From contig CM055103.1 in the NCBI GenBank assembly GCA_029204225.1, forward strand, positions 19,482,925 through 19,546,924: 64,000 nt of DNA, read 5' to 3'. Positions within the stretch are counted from its first letter, which is position 1; every line of letters starts with the position of its first letter. This document shows, in pieces, positions 12,298-21,098 of this stretch. The notes under the pieces are model-generated. The model searched no databases and was not told the DNA's origin. It saw nothing but the letters and a program-made list of their open reading frames with translations. This DNA is from Diphasiastrum complanatum (lineage: Eukaryota; Streptophyta; Lycopodiopsida; Lycopodiales; Lycopodiaceae). A program made the translations under genes and the position numbers.

Positions 12298-13020
12298 TGG
12301 TCACACCAGCAATGCAACTTAATTAAGTGTCACCCTCAAACCCTAAACAAACTTGTTGCGCCGCAATACAGGTTTTACAGTAGTTCTAAATTTGATAGGC
12401 AACTACTATGAAACCCAAAAATTGCATAGATAATTTGGGTTGTAGGTCCTTGGTGGCAATATCCACGTTTCTATCGCAATATTTGCAAGCACAAGTCAAA
12501 AGAATATTGTTCGCAATATTTCAATTCCAAACCAGTCTTTTGAACTCTTCACATCAAACAAAGAGCATACTCTTAAAACTTTCTAGCATTTGGTGTGAAC
12601 CATAAGACCTAAGACCATAGACAGCACTAGGATTGGTTTTAAAAGCTTCAAATTTTGAGACAAGTACGCTATGGTGGTCAAAATCTGATCTTGCATTCCT
12701 ATTTGATATGCAGGCATCGCAAAATGGACAGCTCCACTGCCAAATCTGAAGCGCAAATATCCTTTCTCTTTCCTTCAACTTCATCTTGATTTTATGTGCA
12801 GCTGGCTTGACATCACCAACAGAGTGAACTCAAAAATCTTGATCTTATGCATGGATCATCTAAAATAAAGGTTCAATAAAATCATTTTAGGTGTGACCTG
12901 TCTGACTTTTGTAATCATAACTTCTCTGAACCCATTGATTCCTTGGAAGAGATGAACATCACATCAGTAAATAGGTAACAAAAGATGGCCGCTTTGTGAA
13001 GCTGGAATAAATCCAAATTC
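11670..13020. other. Intergenic, no gene recognised; contains a (GA)n tract at 12248-12294
   Basis: The stretch is AT-rich with only short unsupported frames. The GA tract is 47 bp and uninterrupted. Nothing else could be assigned. Confidence 0.5.
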
Positions 13021-13026
13021 AAGTAA

Positions 13027-13420
13027 TCAATATGAGGAAGGTGATGTCAGTAGATATTTCTTAGAATAAACATACACAACTAGGAATGTAACTGCAAAGG
13101 CTGCTTGTGCCAGTCCCATATGGTCACTGTACGACTTTGCATGATTGCTTGGCACATCACTTCTCATTCCTTGTTTATCAAGTTCACATTGCAGGACTGC
13201 AATTAACGTGCAGATAAGACAGATTTTAACAAATCTAACAGGCATGAAAGAGGTTCTGAGAGAAGCGCTTATATCTCCTCTCAAACGCTACTTTCTTTGG
13301 AATTTCTCCAAAGAAAAGTTCAATTCTAGATGTAGGAACACCACTATAATGCACGGCTGTTAAGAATTTGGCTACTTGGGGCATAACGAGCGCGTAGAGT
13401 AAGGGTGGACAATATGCCAT
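13027..13420 (-). other. Two short unrecognised minus-strand frames downstream of the YAE1 gene
   Basis: Frame 13420-13235 (61 aa) and frame 13284-13027 (85 aa) overlap in different phases. The second has two hydrophobic stretches that could span a membrane (FVKICLICTLIAVLQC and AFAVTFLVVYVYS). They could be exons of a small gene, a decayed gene, or 3'UTR of YAE1. The intron needed to join them would be under 70 bp, so I do not propose a gene model. Confidence 0.2.
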
Positions 13421-13504
13421 TTTTTCCTTGACTTTGCATTCCTTAATGATGTCTTTCTACACTATAGAACCTAGGATAGAAGATACTCTATCAAGAGAAA
13501 ATAG

Positions 13505-14207
13505 TCACAGAATAGTCGGGCACATCAAGGACGCTAGTTCAAATTCATGCCTGATTTCCTTCTGAAAATCTACTAAGCTCCTCAGAGAACTTAAAGGAAT
13601 GCGAAGAGGAGATACTTTATGATTATCAGATATAGACATCTGGGCAAACGAGTTCCGAGAATCAAGATCAAGACCTGAGTGGCTTCTAGGACCTATAGAT
13701 TTCCCACTCCTCTCTGTGCTGCCTTTATCATGTACCTGAAAATCTACACCATTGGGGATTCCAATGGAGGCAGAAAGCTTGTTAGATTGGTGACTGCTCT
13801 CTGGGCTAACAGCAGGTTCTGATGAAGCTTCTTCACTGAAATCGCCAATCATGGTAACAACCTCAGAAGTTTGGACCAAGCTGGCACCTAATTCCCCACT
13901 CCCGACAGCTTCCAGTTGACTGGGCAATTCACCTGAAACTGAAGTACTGCAGATATTGCCTGAGGTCCCGTGTGCTGTATATTCATTTGCCAAAGGTAAA
14001 GGCTCTTCAATGGAGCTAGCATCATTCTGTTCTGGATTGCTTCTGTCTTTGGGAGTGGCAGAAACTACAAAGTCTTGGTAATACAGTCGAAGAGCATCAT
14101 TTGTAGAAATAGAGGCAACAGTTGAATGTAAAGCCTCAAGGCGAGTCCTTGAATCAACTTCTTTCAGGATGATCTCCCTGACATGGGCAGGTAACCCTGC
14201 AAAAGCA
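13505..14207 (-). CDS. YAE1: YAE1 exon 3 and stop
   Basis: The acceptor is TTATTGTGACAG just before TGCTTTTGC. It was chosen over the nearby TTTTGCAG because only the first keeps phase with exon 2 and restores a Ser-Ala-Phe-Ala segment. 234 codons follow without interruption to the stop at 13505. Confidence 0.82.
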
Positions 14208-17200
14208 CTGTCACAATAACAAGAAGGCTTAAAATCGTAAAGACGCATGCAAAATTAATAATAACAGCAGCTTCATGATTATTAAATAAGAATAATCATC
14301 TAACTAAACAGACAGCAAACACAATAGCTTCATAGCAGCTAACACAAGCCATTCATGGTAAATTTAAAAGTAACCTTTGATTTTACCAAACAAAAAATAT
14401 ATATCTACACTGTGGCACATAATAAAAATCAGGTGAACTTGGCGTTTTTATGTTCCGCTTTCATCAGGAAACACATGATTGATTACAAAGAGACATATGT
14501 AGACATTTTTGGTTCAAGTCAACTACTCAGGATGAGGTAGCAAGAAGTGATTAGTTCTAATCGGGGCCTTTCAAAAGCAACCGATCCACCATCCTGGTAT
14601 AAGACTGCACCTATAGCATAGTCACTAGCATCTGTTTCAAGTACATATGGCTTGTTAGGATCCACTGTATATAAAATAGGCACACAGTATTTGAGGTTGT
14701 CAAAACTCTGATTCATCTCTTCCGTCCAAGTAACCGGAGGACTATATTTACTGTGTCGGCTAGTTCTTTTCGCCCTTTGAGGACATTTGTCAAAGGTAAT
14801 GCAATTATTGCATAACCCATGATAAATCTATGAAAAAACCCCGTGAAGCCCAAAAAGGACTTAACATCCCGGATGGTTTGAGGAATTGGCCATTCACAAA
14901 CCTACCGAATTTTATTTGGGTCATTTCCAACCCATGGTTCGAAATAATGTGATCGAGTAAACCAATCTCTTCTGATGAAAACACATTTGGATACCTTGGC
15001 AAAGAGCTTCTCCTGTCTAAGTAACTTTAAGACAATTCTGAGATGCTCCTCATGCTCCTCCAAAGTTTTACTATAGATAAGAATATCATCTAAGTAAACC
15101 ATGACAAACTTTCCCAGATATGGACGAAGGAGATCGTTCATCATCTACTAGAAAGTTGCATGAGCATTTGTTAAGCCAAATGGTAAAACCAGAAACTCAT
15201 AATGGAATTATTAGCCTTAAGAATAAAGGCAATTCCCTCTTTAAACCTTTCAAAGTACTTAAATAAGGATAATAGGCCAAGAAGGGCCCTAGTACACTTA
15301 ATAAGAATTGACAGGGGCTAACTTAACTATGTTAAGTTAAGGGCTTTGTCTATAAGTAGGCAAGTGACACCATTTTGGGTATCTTTTGGCTCATTTGCAA
15401 ATTGACAGAGCTTGGAGCTCCATCTCCTCTTCCTCCTTTGTGAATGTGAGCCTTGGGATACACCTTGCTAGGTCTCATGTGCCCAATCCACACGAATTCA
15501 TGCTCTATTCAATGCTTGTAATGCCATATCTACTCAAGTCTAATGTGATTTCATGGAGATCCTTGTGTCTTATGCTTCTTGTGGTTATGCTACCATGAAT
15601 GCTTTGTATTTTCCTTGCTTCTAGCTTCAATTCCATTGTTGTTGCTATTTGCTTGGGTTTGGCACATGACAAGTAGGTGCAAATTACATGCACAAACATA
15701 TGTCCACCCTCGCTTTCATAGATTTGTACATCTACCAATGCACCAAGTTTCTATCATTCCTCTGAAGGTGAAGGCGAAGACTCAATCACGATGGAGGCTA
15801 ACACTAAAGAGCACCGCTAATCAAATGAAGTCCCTACTTCTTTATTGAAAAGAAAAGGAACATTTATATTTCTTCACTTCACCTTGCTCATAACCTCACC
15901 AAAAGGCATAAAGCACCACAAAGAAATAAAGAATTCACTGATTATAATTTAAAAGAAAAACTGCATGTCTGTTAATCCTATATGTGTTAGAAATCCATAA
16001 ATCATATATGGATGCACAGACTAGGATTCGAACCCAGGACCTCCCTCATACCGGATGGGATGCTCTACCACTGAGCTATCCGCCCTATTTGATAGTTCTC
16101 TCCAGAGTGTGGATTGATATTCCAACACCCCCCCTCAACCCACACTTGGTTGGGGTCCTAGCTGTCACCTGCCCCACAACTTGGGCCACCTAACCATGGC
16201 TTTGACACCATGAACTGTTAGGTCTAACTTGGCTCTGATACCATGTTAGAAATCCATAAATCATAATATGGATGGACATACTAGGATTTGAACCCAGGAC
16301 CTCCCTCATACCGGATGGGATGCTCTACCACTGAGCTATCCGCCCTGTTTGATAGTTTTCTCTAGAGTGTGGATTGATATTCCAACAATATGAAAATATA
16401 AAGATGTAATGTGTGGAATAATACCCAACATAAAATGGGAGACGTGCAATCTTCACCCCAGTGGAGTCCAACCACAAAGTCTTAGACCATCAACTTGCAT
16501 ACAATAGACCAAATGCTACTAGATCCTCACTCACGTCGTCAACACCCTAGGTAGGTGTAGGTCACATGCACAAACATATGCCACACTAGCTTTCATAAAT
16601 TTGTAAAACGACTAACATACCAAGTTTCTATCACTTCTTCGAAGGTGAAGGCCACAGGATGAAGAGCAGAGGAAATCACAAAACAAATCAAATGAGATTC
16701 TTACTTCCTCATCGAAAATATAAGGAACATTCACATTTCATTACTTCAAGTTGCTCAGAACCTCACTACAAAGCAAGGTTGCAGTCCGCGTTCCGGAACG
16801 CGATCCGGGATTTTCCATTAGGGTTTCCCGGAACGCAAATATTTTTTTTTTTTTTTTGTATAGTTGCCAATATGAGTATCATGTGAAAGGATATCAAAAA
16901 AGCAATTGTTATGCAAATCTGTTGCTTGGTTTCAGATGGTTGCGGGCTACATTGATTAGAAATCTGGACATCAGTAGATGGTTTAAGAAAACTGGCTGCA
17001 TTTTCATATGGTTTCAGAAATTTGGACTGTGTAGTTTGCCGACTGTTTCGGGTGTGAAACACCAAAAAGTGTGTTTTCACTCAGGGAGTTGGAAGGCCAA
17101 ATCATCAAAAGGCCTTACCGTCGGGCCCCCGGACCCCACTGTTGGGGGGGCGTTGCCCCCCAAACCCCCCACCGGGGGGCTACTGCCCCCTGGACCCCCC

Positions 17201-20051
17201 GTTTCTCGGGGGGCTACCGCCCCCCGAACCCCCTGTTTCAACTATTCCAAAAGAAGTATACAATTCCTGCCAATCTAAGGAAGGCTCCTTCTAACTCTTT
17301 CTATCATTTTCTAACAGCGATCCGGGTCGCAGATCGCTGACGTTCTGGATCGCACGATCCGAAACGTTTTTGCAGCGGATCGCGATCCGCTGCAACACAG
17401 CTACAAAGTATATCTTATGAGCAAAAAGCACCATGAAAGAAAGAATAAATTAGTACAAAACATTTGATTGTAACTTAGACGAAGATCTCACAAGACAACT
17501 GCATGTCCACAATCCGCTAATATGACATGAGATTATGTCAACGTTATGTCTGGGATAAAACCCAACATGACAAAGGACACATGCAATCTTCAACCCCATG
17601 GAGTCAAACAACAAAGTATACGACTATCAATTTCATCATACATAGAATGGACCATCTGCTACTACATGCCCACTCACATCGTCAACACCCCAAAGTAGGT
17701 GTAGGCAAAAATACAAACATATGTCCACATTAGCTTTCATAAATTTGTACAATGACCAATGTACCGAGTTTTTATCACTTCTCCATAGGTGAAGACTAGG
17801 ACTCAATCGTGATGAAGGCTAGCGCTAAAGAGCATAGCCAATCAGATGAAGTCCCTTCTTCCTCATGGAAAAAATAAGTAACATTTACATTTCATCGCTT
17901 CAACTTGCTCAAAAGCTAAAAAACAGGATAGCGATGAAGAATGCACTGCAAAACCAAGGAAAATTAACACAAACCAGCAAGCAATAATTTCAACGAAGAT
18001 CTCAAAGAAGAACTGCATGTCCACTATTACAGCATAAAAATATACCAATGTTGTCTAGGATAATACCCAACATAACAAAAAAGATGTGCAACCTTTAAAT
18101 CTATGGAGTCCAACAACAAAATTTCAAACCGTCAACTTCATCATGCATAGAATGGACCAAATGCTACAACATCTCCACTCACATCATCAGTGCCCTAAAC
18201 TAGGTGCACATGTTCACATGTCCACATCAGCTTTCATAGATTTGTACAACAACCAACGTACCAAATTTCTATCACTTCTTCAAGGGTAAAGACCAAGACG
18301 CAATCATGATGAACGCTAGTAGTAAAGAGCACAGCGAATCAAATGAAGTCCCTACTTCCTCGTGGAAAAAATAAGGAACATATACATTTCATCACTGATG
18401 GGCAAAAAGTAGAAAGAACGAATTTGCACAAACCAGGCCGAAGATCTCAAAAAAGAATTGCATGTTTGCTAATAAGGCATAAAAATATATGCACGCTATG
18501 ACTGGGATAGTGCCTGACATAACAAAGGAGAGGTGCAATCTTCAACCCTATGAAGTCCGGCCACAAAGCCTTAGAATACCAACGTCATCATACATAGAAT
18601 GGACCAAAGGCTATGGCATCCCTACTCACATTGTCAACGCCCTAGAGTAGGTGCAAGTTAAATTCACAAAAACATACGTCCATATTAGTTTTCATGGATT
18701 GGACAAGGAACAACATACAAATTTTTTATCACTTTTGTGAAGGTGAAGAAGACTAGGACAAATTCACGTTGAAGGCTAGCACTAAAGAGCACAACCAATC
18801 AAACGAAGTCTCCACTCCTTCATGGAAAAAATAATGAATATTTACATTTCATCACTTCAACTTGCTCAAAACCTAACTAGAATGCATAGTTAGTGGGCAA
18901 AAAGCACCATGAAAGAAAGAAAGAATTAGCATAGACCAACAAGTCTAGTATGCCACAAGCCATAGAACATACATTGGACAAGTATGATTTAGATCATTTG
19001 GAGAAGAGAAGTTTCTCTGAATAAAAACTCGTGCATGCCATTTGTTGATAGTACTTCCCGCTTTTTCAGAATTTGAAGAATAGATAGGCTCTTCCGGCAG
19101 TTCAAAATTGCACCCTACCAAAAAAACTGGAAAATCGGATATAGGGTTTTAAAACACTCTCTTTAATACAAGTTACAGGATTATTGATTATAGATCGAAA
19201 AGCATTGCCTTCTGACAATTCTTTAACAAAATTTGTCCATGGATAAATGAGTCTCCTCTAATTTTCACAAAGATGAGAAAGAAGATGCAGTCAAATTTTA
19301 ATCAAACAAACTAGATAAACTTAATTTGGAGATCTCAAATTTTTGAATAAAAGATAAAAGAGATCTAAGTTGTTTGGGTTCAGAAGAATGGTTACTCAAA
19401 ATAGAAAATGCTTGCTACCAGAAATTCATTTTGTCATTATTTTTTTTTAATATCTATCTATACATACATAAAGAAAAACCTCATTTTAGAATAAACAACA
19501 CATTTTTCTCTATAAGCCTTACAAAATCGTTTTTCTGTACAAAAGAAAAACCTGGTAAGTCCTCGTGCCACACCCCAATTAAACCCTGCAGCTGCTGCTA
19601 CTTGAAATCCAGAGTTAAACCCCTCCTGCGCTGAAAACTTTTTCCCTTCAGTTACACCATCTCTATATCCAAGCTAACCTTGTTGTCAAGTGGCACGAAG
19701 CACGGAACGTAAAAACAGAAATAAAACCGTGACGTAAATGCGGAAGAGACGAAGCACAAAACTTAAAAACAGAATTAAATCACTGATAAGAATGCCCAAC
19801 AAGAAGCACAAAACTTAACAATAGAACTAAATCTGTGATTTAAATGCCGAAGGCCTTGCCAAGTATCGACTAACGATTGATAAGGATACAGTTTCGAATT
19901 GCTGCTTTCGAGCCCGCCACTCACGCTCCATCTCCTCCGAGGCCGATGCAGAATACAAGCCCCCCGGTAAAGAAACTCCATCTACAACTGCCTCATCATC
20001 TAAATCCGCATTGTCCTGCCACACATTATGCGAGGATTGTTCCCCCGCCAT
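13505..20051 (-). CDS. YAE1: YAE1-like protein, three exons: 20051-19890, 19673-19552, 14207-13505
   Basis: The spliced frame is 987 bp (328 aa), and the phases agree at both junctions (0, then 2). Exon 2 carries the diagnostic deca-GX3 repeat: ten positions spaced every four residues, G-G-G-S-G-G-A-G-G-G, within [20 protein letters not shown] and the following segment to NWGVARGLT. Exon 1 ends with [15 protein letters not shown], the usual lead-in. Exon 3 begins [12 protein letters not shown] and continues [14 protein letters not shown], the conserved tail of plant homologues. In yeast and human, YAE1 with LTO1 recruits the cytosolic iron-sulfur targeting complex to ABCE1/Rli1, needed for ribosome recycling and biogenesis. 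Cytosolic location is inferred, as no signal peptide is seen. An extension of about 180 residues rich in Ser/Glu after YYQDF (exon 3) has no recognised domain. The gene looks functional despite a transposon-filled intron 2. Confidence 0.85.
14519..15240 (-). pseudogene. Ty3/gypsy reverse transcriptase - RNase H fragment
   Basis: Read on minus from 15240: a shifted segment with [12 protein letters not shown] (RT domain 4), then [15 protein letters not shown] with the catalytic Y-L-D-D (RT domain 5) near 15090, then after several shifts [18 protein letters not shown], the start of RNase H with its catalytic Asp, near 14645. Frames are broken at several places and both flanks of the polyprotein are missing. 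It lies inside YAE1 intron 2 in the same orientation as the gene. Confidence 0.85.
15309..15669 (+). mobile_element. Probable solo or truncated LTR (family also at 22317-22585)
   Basis: The segment contains a TATA-like GTCTATAAGTAGG followed by sequence shared with the fragment at 22317-22585 (phrases TCTTTTGGCTCATTTGCAA, GCTAGGTCTCATGTGCCC) and ending ACATGACA in both. In the other copy this end is followed by a Met-tRNA primer site, so it is the 3' end of an LTR. The left boundary (TGACAGGGGC) is a guess, because no target duplication was found. Confidence 0.5.
15985..16127 (-). repeat. TRIM 3' LTR
   Basis: 143 bp, preceded on minus by the purine tract at 16141-16128. Contains tRNA-like sequence at 16085-16013. 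Confidence 0.92.
16013..16085 (-). tRNA. tRNA-like sequence inside the TRIM 3' LTR
   Basis: 73 nt. The acceptor stem GGGCGGA pairs with TCTGTGC (one mismatch), the D arm GCTC-AGTGGTA-GAGC is perfect, and the T arm CTGGG-TTCGAAT-CCTAG is paired with one wobble. Discriminator base A. A box TAGCTCAGTGG and a canonical B box GGTTCGAATCC (16034-16024) make an RNA polymerase III promoter possible. The anticodon stem is imperfect and position 33 is C rather than T, so the anticodon (GGT or CGG depending on the register) is not certain. It is a retroelement component rather than a working tRNA gene. Confidence 0.8.
16244..16387 (-). repeat. TRIM 5' LTR
   Basis: 144 bp, TG...CA ends, followed directly by the tRNA-iMet primer site at 16243-16232. 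Contains tRNA-like sequence at 16345-16273. Confidence 0.92.
16273..16345 (-). tRNA. tRNA-like sequence inside the TRIM 5' LTR
   Basis: Same 73-nt structure as the partner copy. Here the acceptor 3' strand reads TATGTCC, so between the two copies an ancestral fully paired stem (allowing G-T) can be inferred. The B box has one change (GGTTCAAATCC). A box intact. Confidence 0.8.
16774..17400. mobile_element. Non-autonomous hAT-like DNA transposon, 627 bp
   Basis: Flanked by a perfect 8-bp duplication CTACAAAG (16766-16773 and 17401-17408), the length typical of the hAT superfamily. The ends are CAAGGTTGCAG and, inverted, CTGTGTTGCAG, close to the hAT consensus CARNG plus a GTTGCAG core. The related tandem unit at about 18870 shows the uninterrupted sequence, confirming the insertion. 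Inside are no transposase motifs, subterminal palindromes built on CGATCC, and an extremely GC-rich core of GGGGGG/CCCCCC runs (17120-17240). Frames over the core are artefacts of composition. Confidence 0.85.
17371..17394. repeat. Perfect 24-bp palindrome near the right end of the hAT-like element
   Basis: The half site TGCAGCGGATCG is followed by its exact reverse complement. A related 16-bp perfect palindrome (CGCGTTCCGGAACGCG, 16787-16802) sits near the left end. Such subterminal palindromes fit transposase-binding sites. Confidence 0.85.
19552..19673 (-). CDS. YAE1: YAE1 exon 2 (deca-GX3 domain)
   Basis: 122 bp between a TTAG acceptor and an AG/GTTTTT donor encode the whole GX3 repeat starting LGYRDG. 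Intron 1 (19889-19674) is 216 bp. This exon is not found by simple ORF scanning because it has no Met and is short. Confidence 0.85.
19890..20051 (-). CDS. YAE1: YAE1 exon 1
   Basis: 54 codons start at the Met of MAGEQSS and end in QQFET exactly at a GT donor (GTATCC). Acidic N-terminus. The 5' flank is GC-richer with CT runs and a telo-box. Confidence 0.82.
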
Positions 20052-20129
20052 CTCGCTCTCTCCCCCTGCCTTTGTCAGTACTTTTGGATTCTAAAGCTTT
20101 TCTGCACAGTCTCGCTCCTTTTCGAGCTA

Positions 20130-20138
20130 TTAGGGTTT
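20130..20138 (-). promoter_or_regulatory. Telo-box (AAACCCTAA) upstream of YAE1
   Basis: AAACCCTAA read on minus lies 79 bases upstream of the YAE1 ATG. This motif is common near the start of plant genes for ribosome biogenesis and translation, which agrees with YAE1's proposed role. A single short match could be chance. Confidence 0.5.
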
Positions 20139-20199
20139 CTGAGCGCTTGTATTACATTTCTTTGAAACAAATGTTGGAGATCTAATTCTATGAAGACTT

Positions 20200-21098
20200 G
20201 GTTTTTTCTTTGAGATTTAAACTCGCAAAATTTCAGGGGCCAACAAGAACTGCAAACTTTCTTGTGCGCATTTGCTGCCCTTGTCCGTTTCATGTGGTAT
20301 TGGGGCCAAACAAGCAAGCAACACCTTTGAGAGCCAACGCTTGTAGGTCAATGGATTGTATCTCATTTTTCAAATGGTCACATGTGTTCACCAACGTGTT
20401 TCAAATGGTGACATGTGGTCGCCAGCGTTAAGAAACATTACTTTTCAAACTCTGACATGTCTTCACCACCACTATTAAGAACCTTTAGAGTAATGCACCT
20501 CTCTCTCTCTCTCTCCGCGTGAATTTTTTCAAACCAATTTCTAGTGGAACTCGATCCCTGAGCCTAGCCAGTTCATGCTAGCTATGCAGCCACAACCAAG
20601 AACTCGAGTGCCAGAGGAATTGGCTCACAAATTTTCTCCATGTGGGTAAAAGCTATTTTCTGGCACTAGGTCCTGGATGCACAGCCAGGAACTGGCAGCT
20701 TCATGTACACACACACACACTCTCTCTCTCTCTCTCTCTCTAAACTCTTTTCCAACTTTGACTTTTTTGCCTCAAAAATCCCAATTCTAGCACTTTATAT
20801 CATCTTCACTACCTAGAGTGAATAAGTTTGGTTCAAATCAAGATTTACTTATGGGACAAATGTATAGCCCATGTGCCAGTTCTCAGTTGCTAACTAGCCC
20901 AAGTGACACCTACCAGTAATCCAACTTTAGGGTCTCTTGAGAAAAAAAAAACCGTAGGACAATCGACATAAAAAAATGTATTTTGTTTAGCACTATCCAA
21001 ATTTTTACTACTTAATCTTACTTTAGATTTCTCTCCCGTTTTTTAAGTTTTGTAGTTCAAAACCCTAATATCACTTTAGAAATATTCTTATCAGTTGA
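20200..21098. other. Intergenic sequence with CT/CA microsatellites
   Basis: Short (CT)n runs lie at 20500-20516 and a (CA)n-(CT)n compound at 20706-20742. No gene, LTR or pol motif is recognised. Confidence 0.55.

Larger units (their letters stand above)
15985..16387 (-). mobile_element. Complete 403-bp TRIM retrotransposon with a tRNA-like gene in each LTR
   Basis: Read on minus, a 144-bp LTR (16387-16244) begins TGTTGGAATATC and ends TTCTAACA. The primer site TGGTATCAGAGC follows immediately, then about 100 bp of noncoding sequence, a purine tract GGTTGAGGGGGGG, and a second LTR of 143 bp (16127-15985). The LTRs differ at about six bases and one indel. A perfect 5-bp target duplication ATATG flanks the element (15980-15984 and 16388-16392), and neighbouring tandem repeat units show the empty site. 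This is the full architecture of a terminal-repeat retrotransposon in miniature: mobilised only by proteins of other elements. Roughly half of each LTR is a 73-nt tRNA-like sequence in the element's orientation. Confidence 0.92.
15670..18950. repeat. Tandem array of about 480-bp units (five to six copies) in YAE1 intron 2
   Basis: The landmark (A)CATATGTCCACNNNAGCTTTCATA recurs near 15693, 16571, 17713, 18214 and 18670. After subtracting the TRIM (408 bp with its duplication) and the hAT element (635 bp) the spacings are about 470, 507, 501 and 460 bp. Other shared landmarks are AAGAGCAC near a CAAATGAAGTC block, CATTTCATCACTTCAACTTGCTCA, GAACTGCATGT and ATAATACCCAACAT. No coding potential. 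Copies differ by perhaps 15-25%, so the array is old. Confidence 0.85.
14208..19551 (-). other. YAE1 intron 2, 5.3 kb, filled with transposons and tandem repeats
   Basis: The boundaries are the donor after ...GGACTTACCAG and the acceptor GTGACAG. From the exon-3 side it contains a gypsy pol fragment, a probable LTR, a tandem array, a TRIM and a hAT-like element, each listed separately. The parts at 14210-14510 and 18950-19550 show nothing recognisable. Confidence 0.78.

Noticed and set aside
16013-16345. Two independent nuclear tRNA genes
   Set aside because: Both lie at identical positions inside LTRs of one element and have non-canonical anticodon loops, so they are element parts.
17071-17340. 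Pro/Gly-rich proteins over the GC-rich block
   Set aside because: Open only because of G/C runs inside the hAT-like element.
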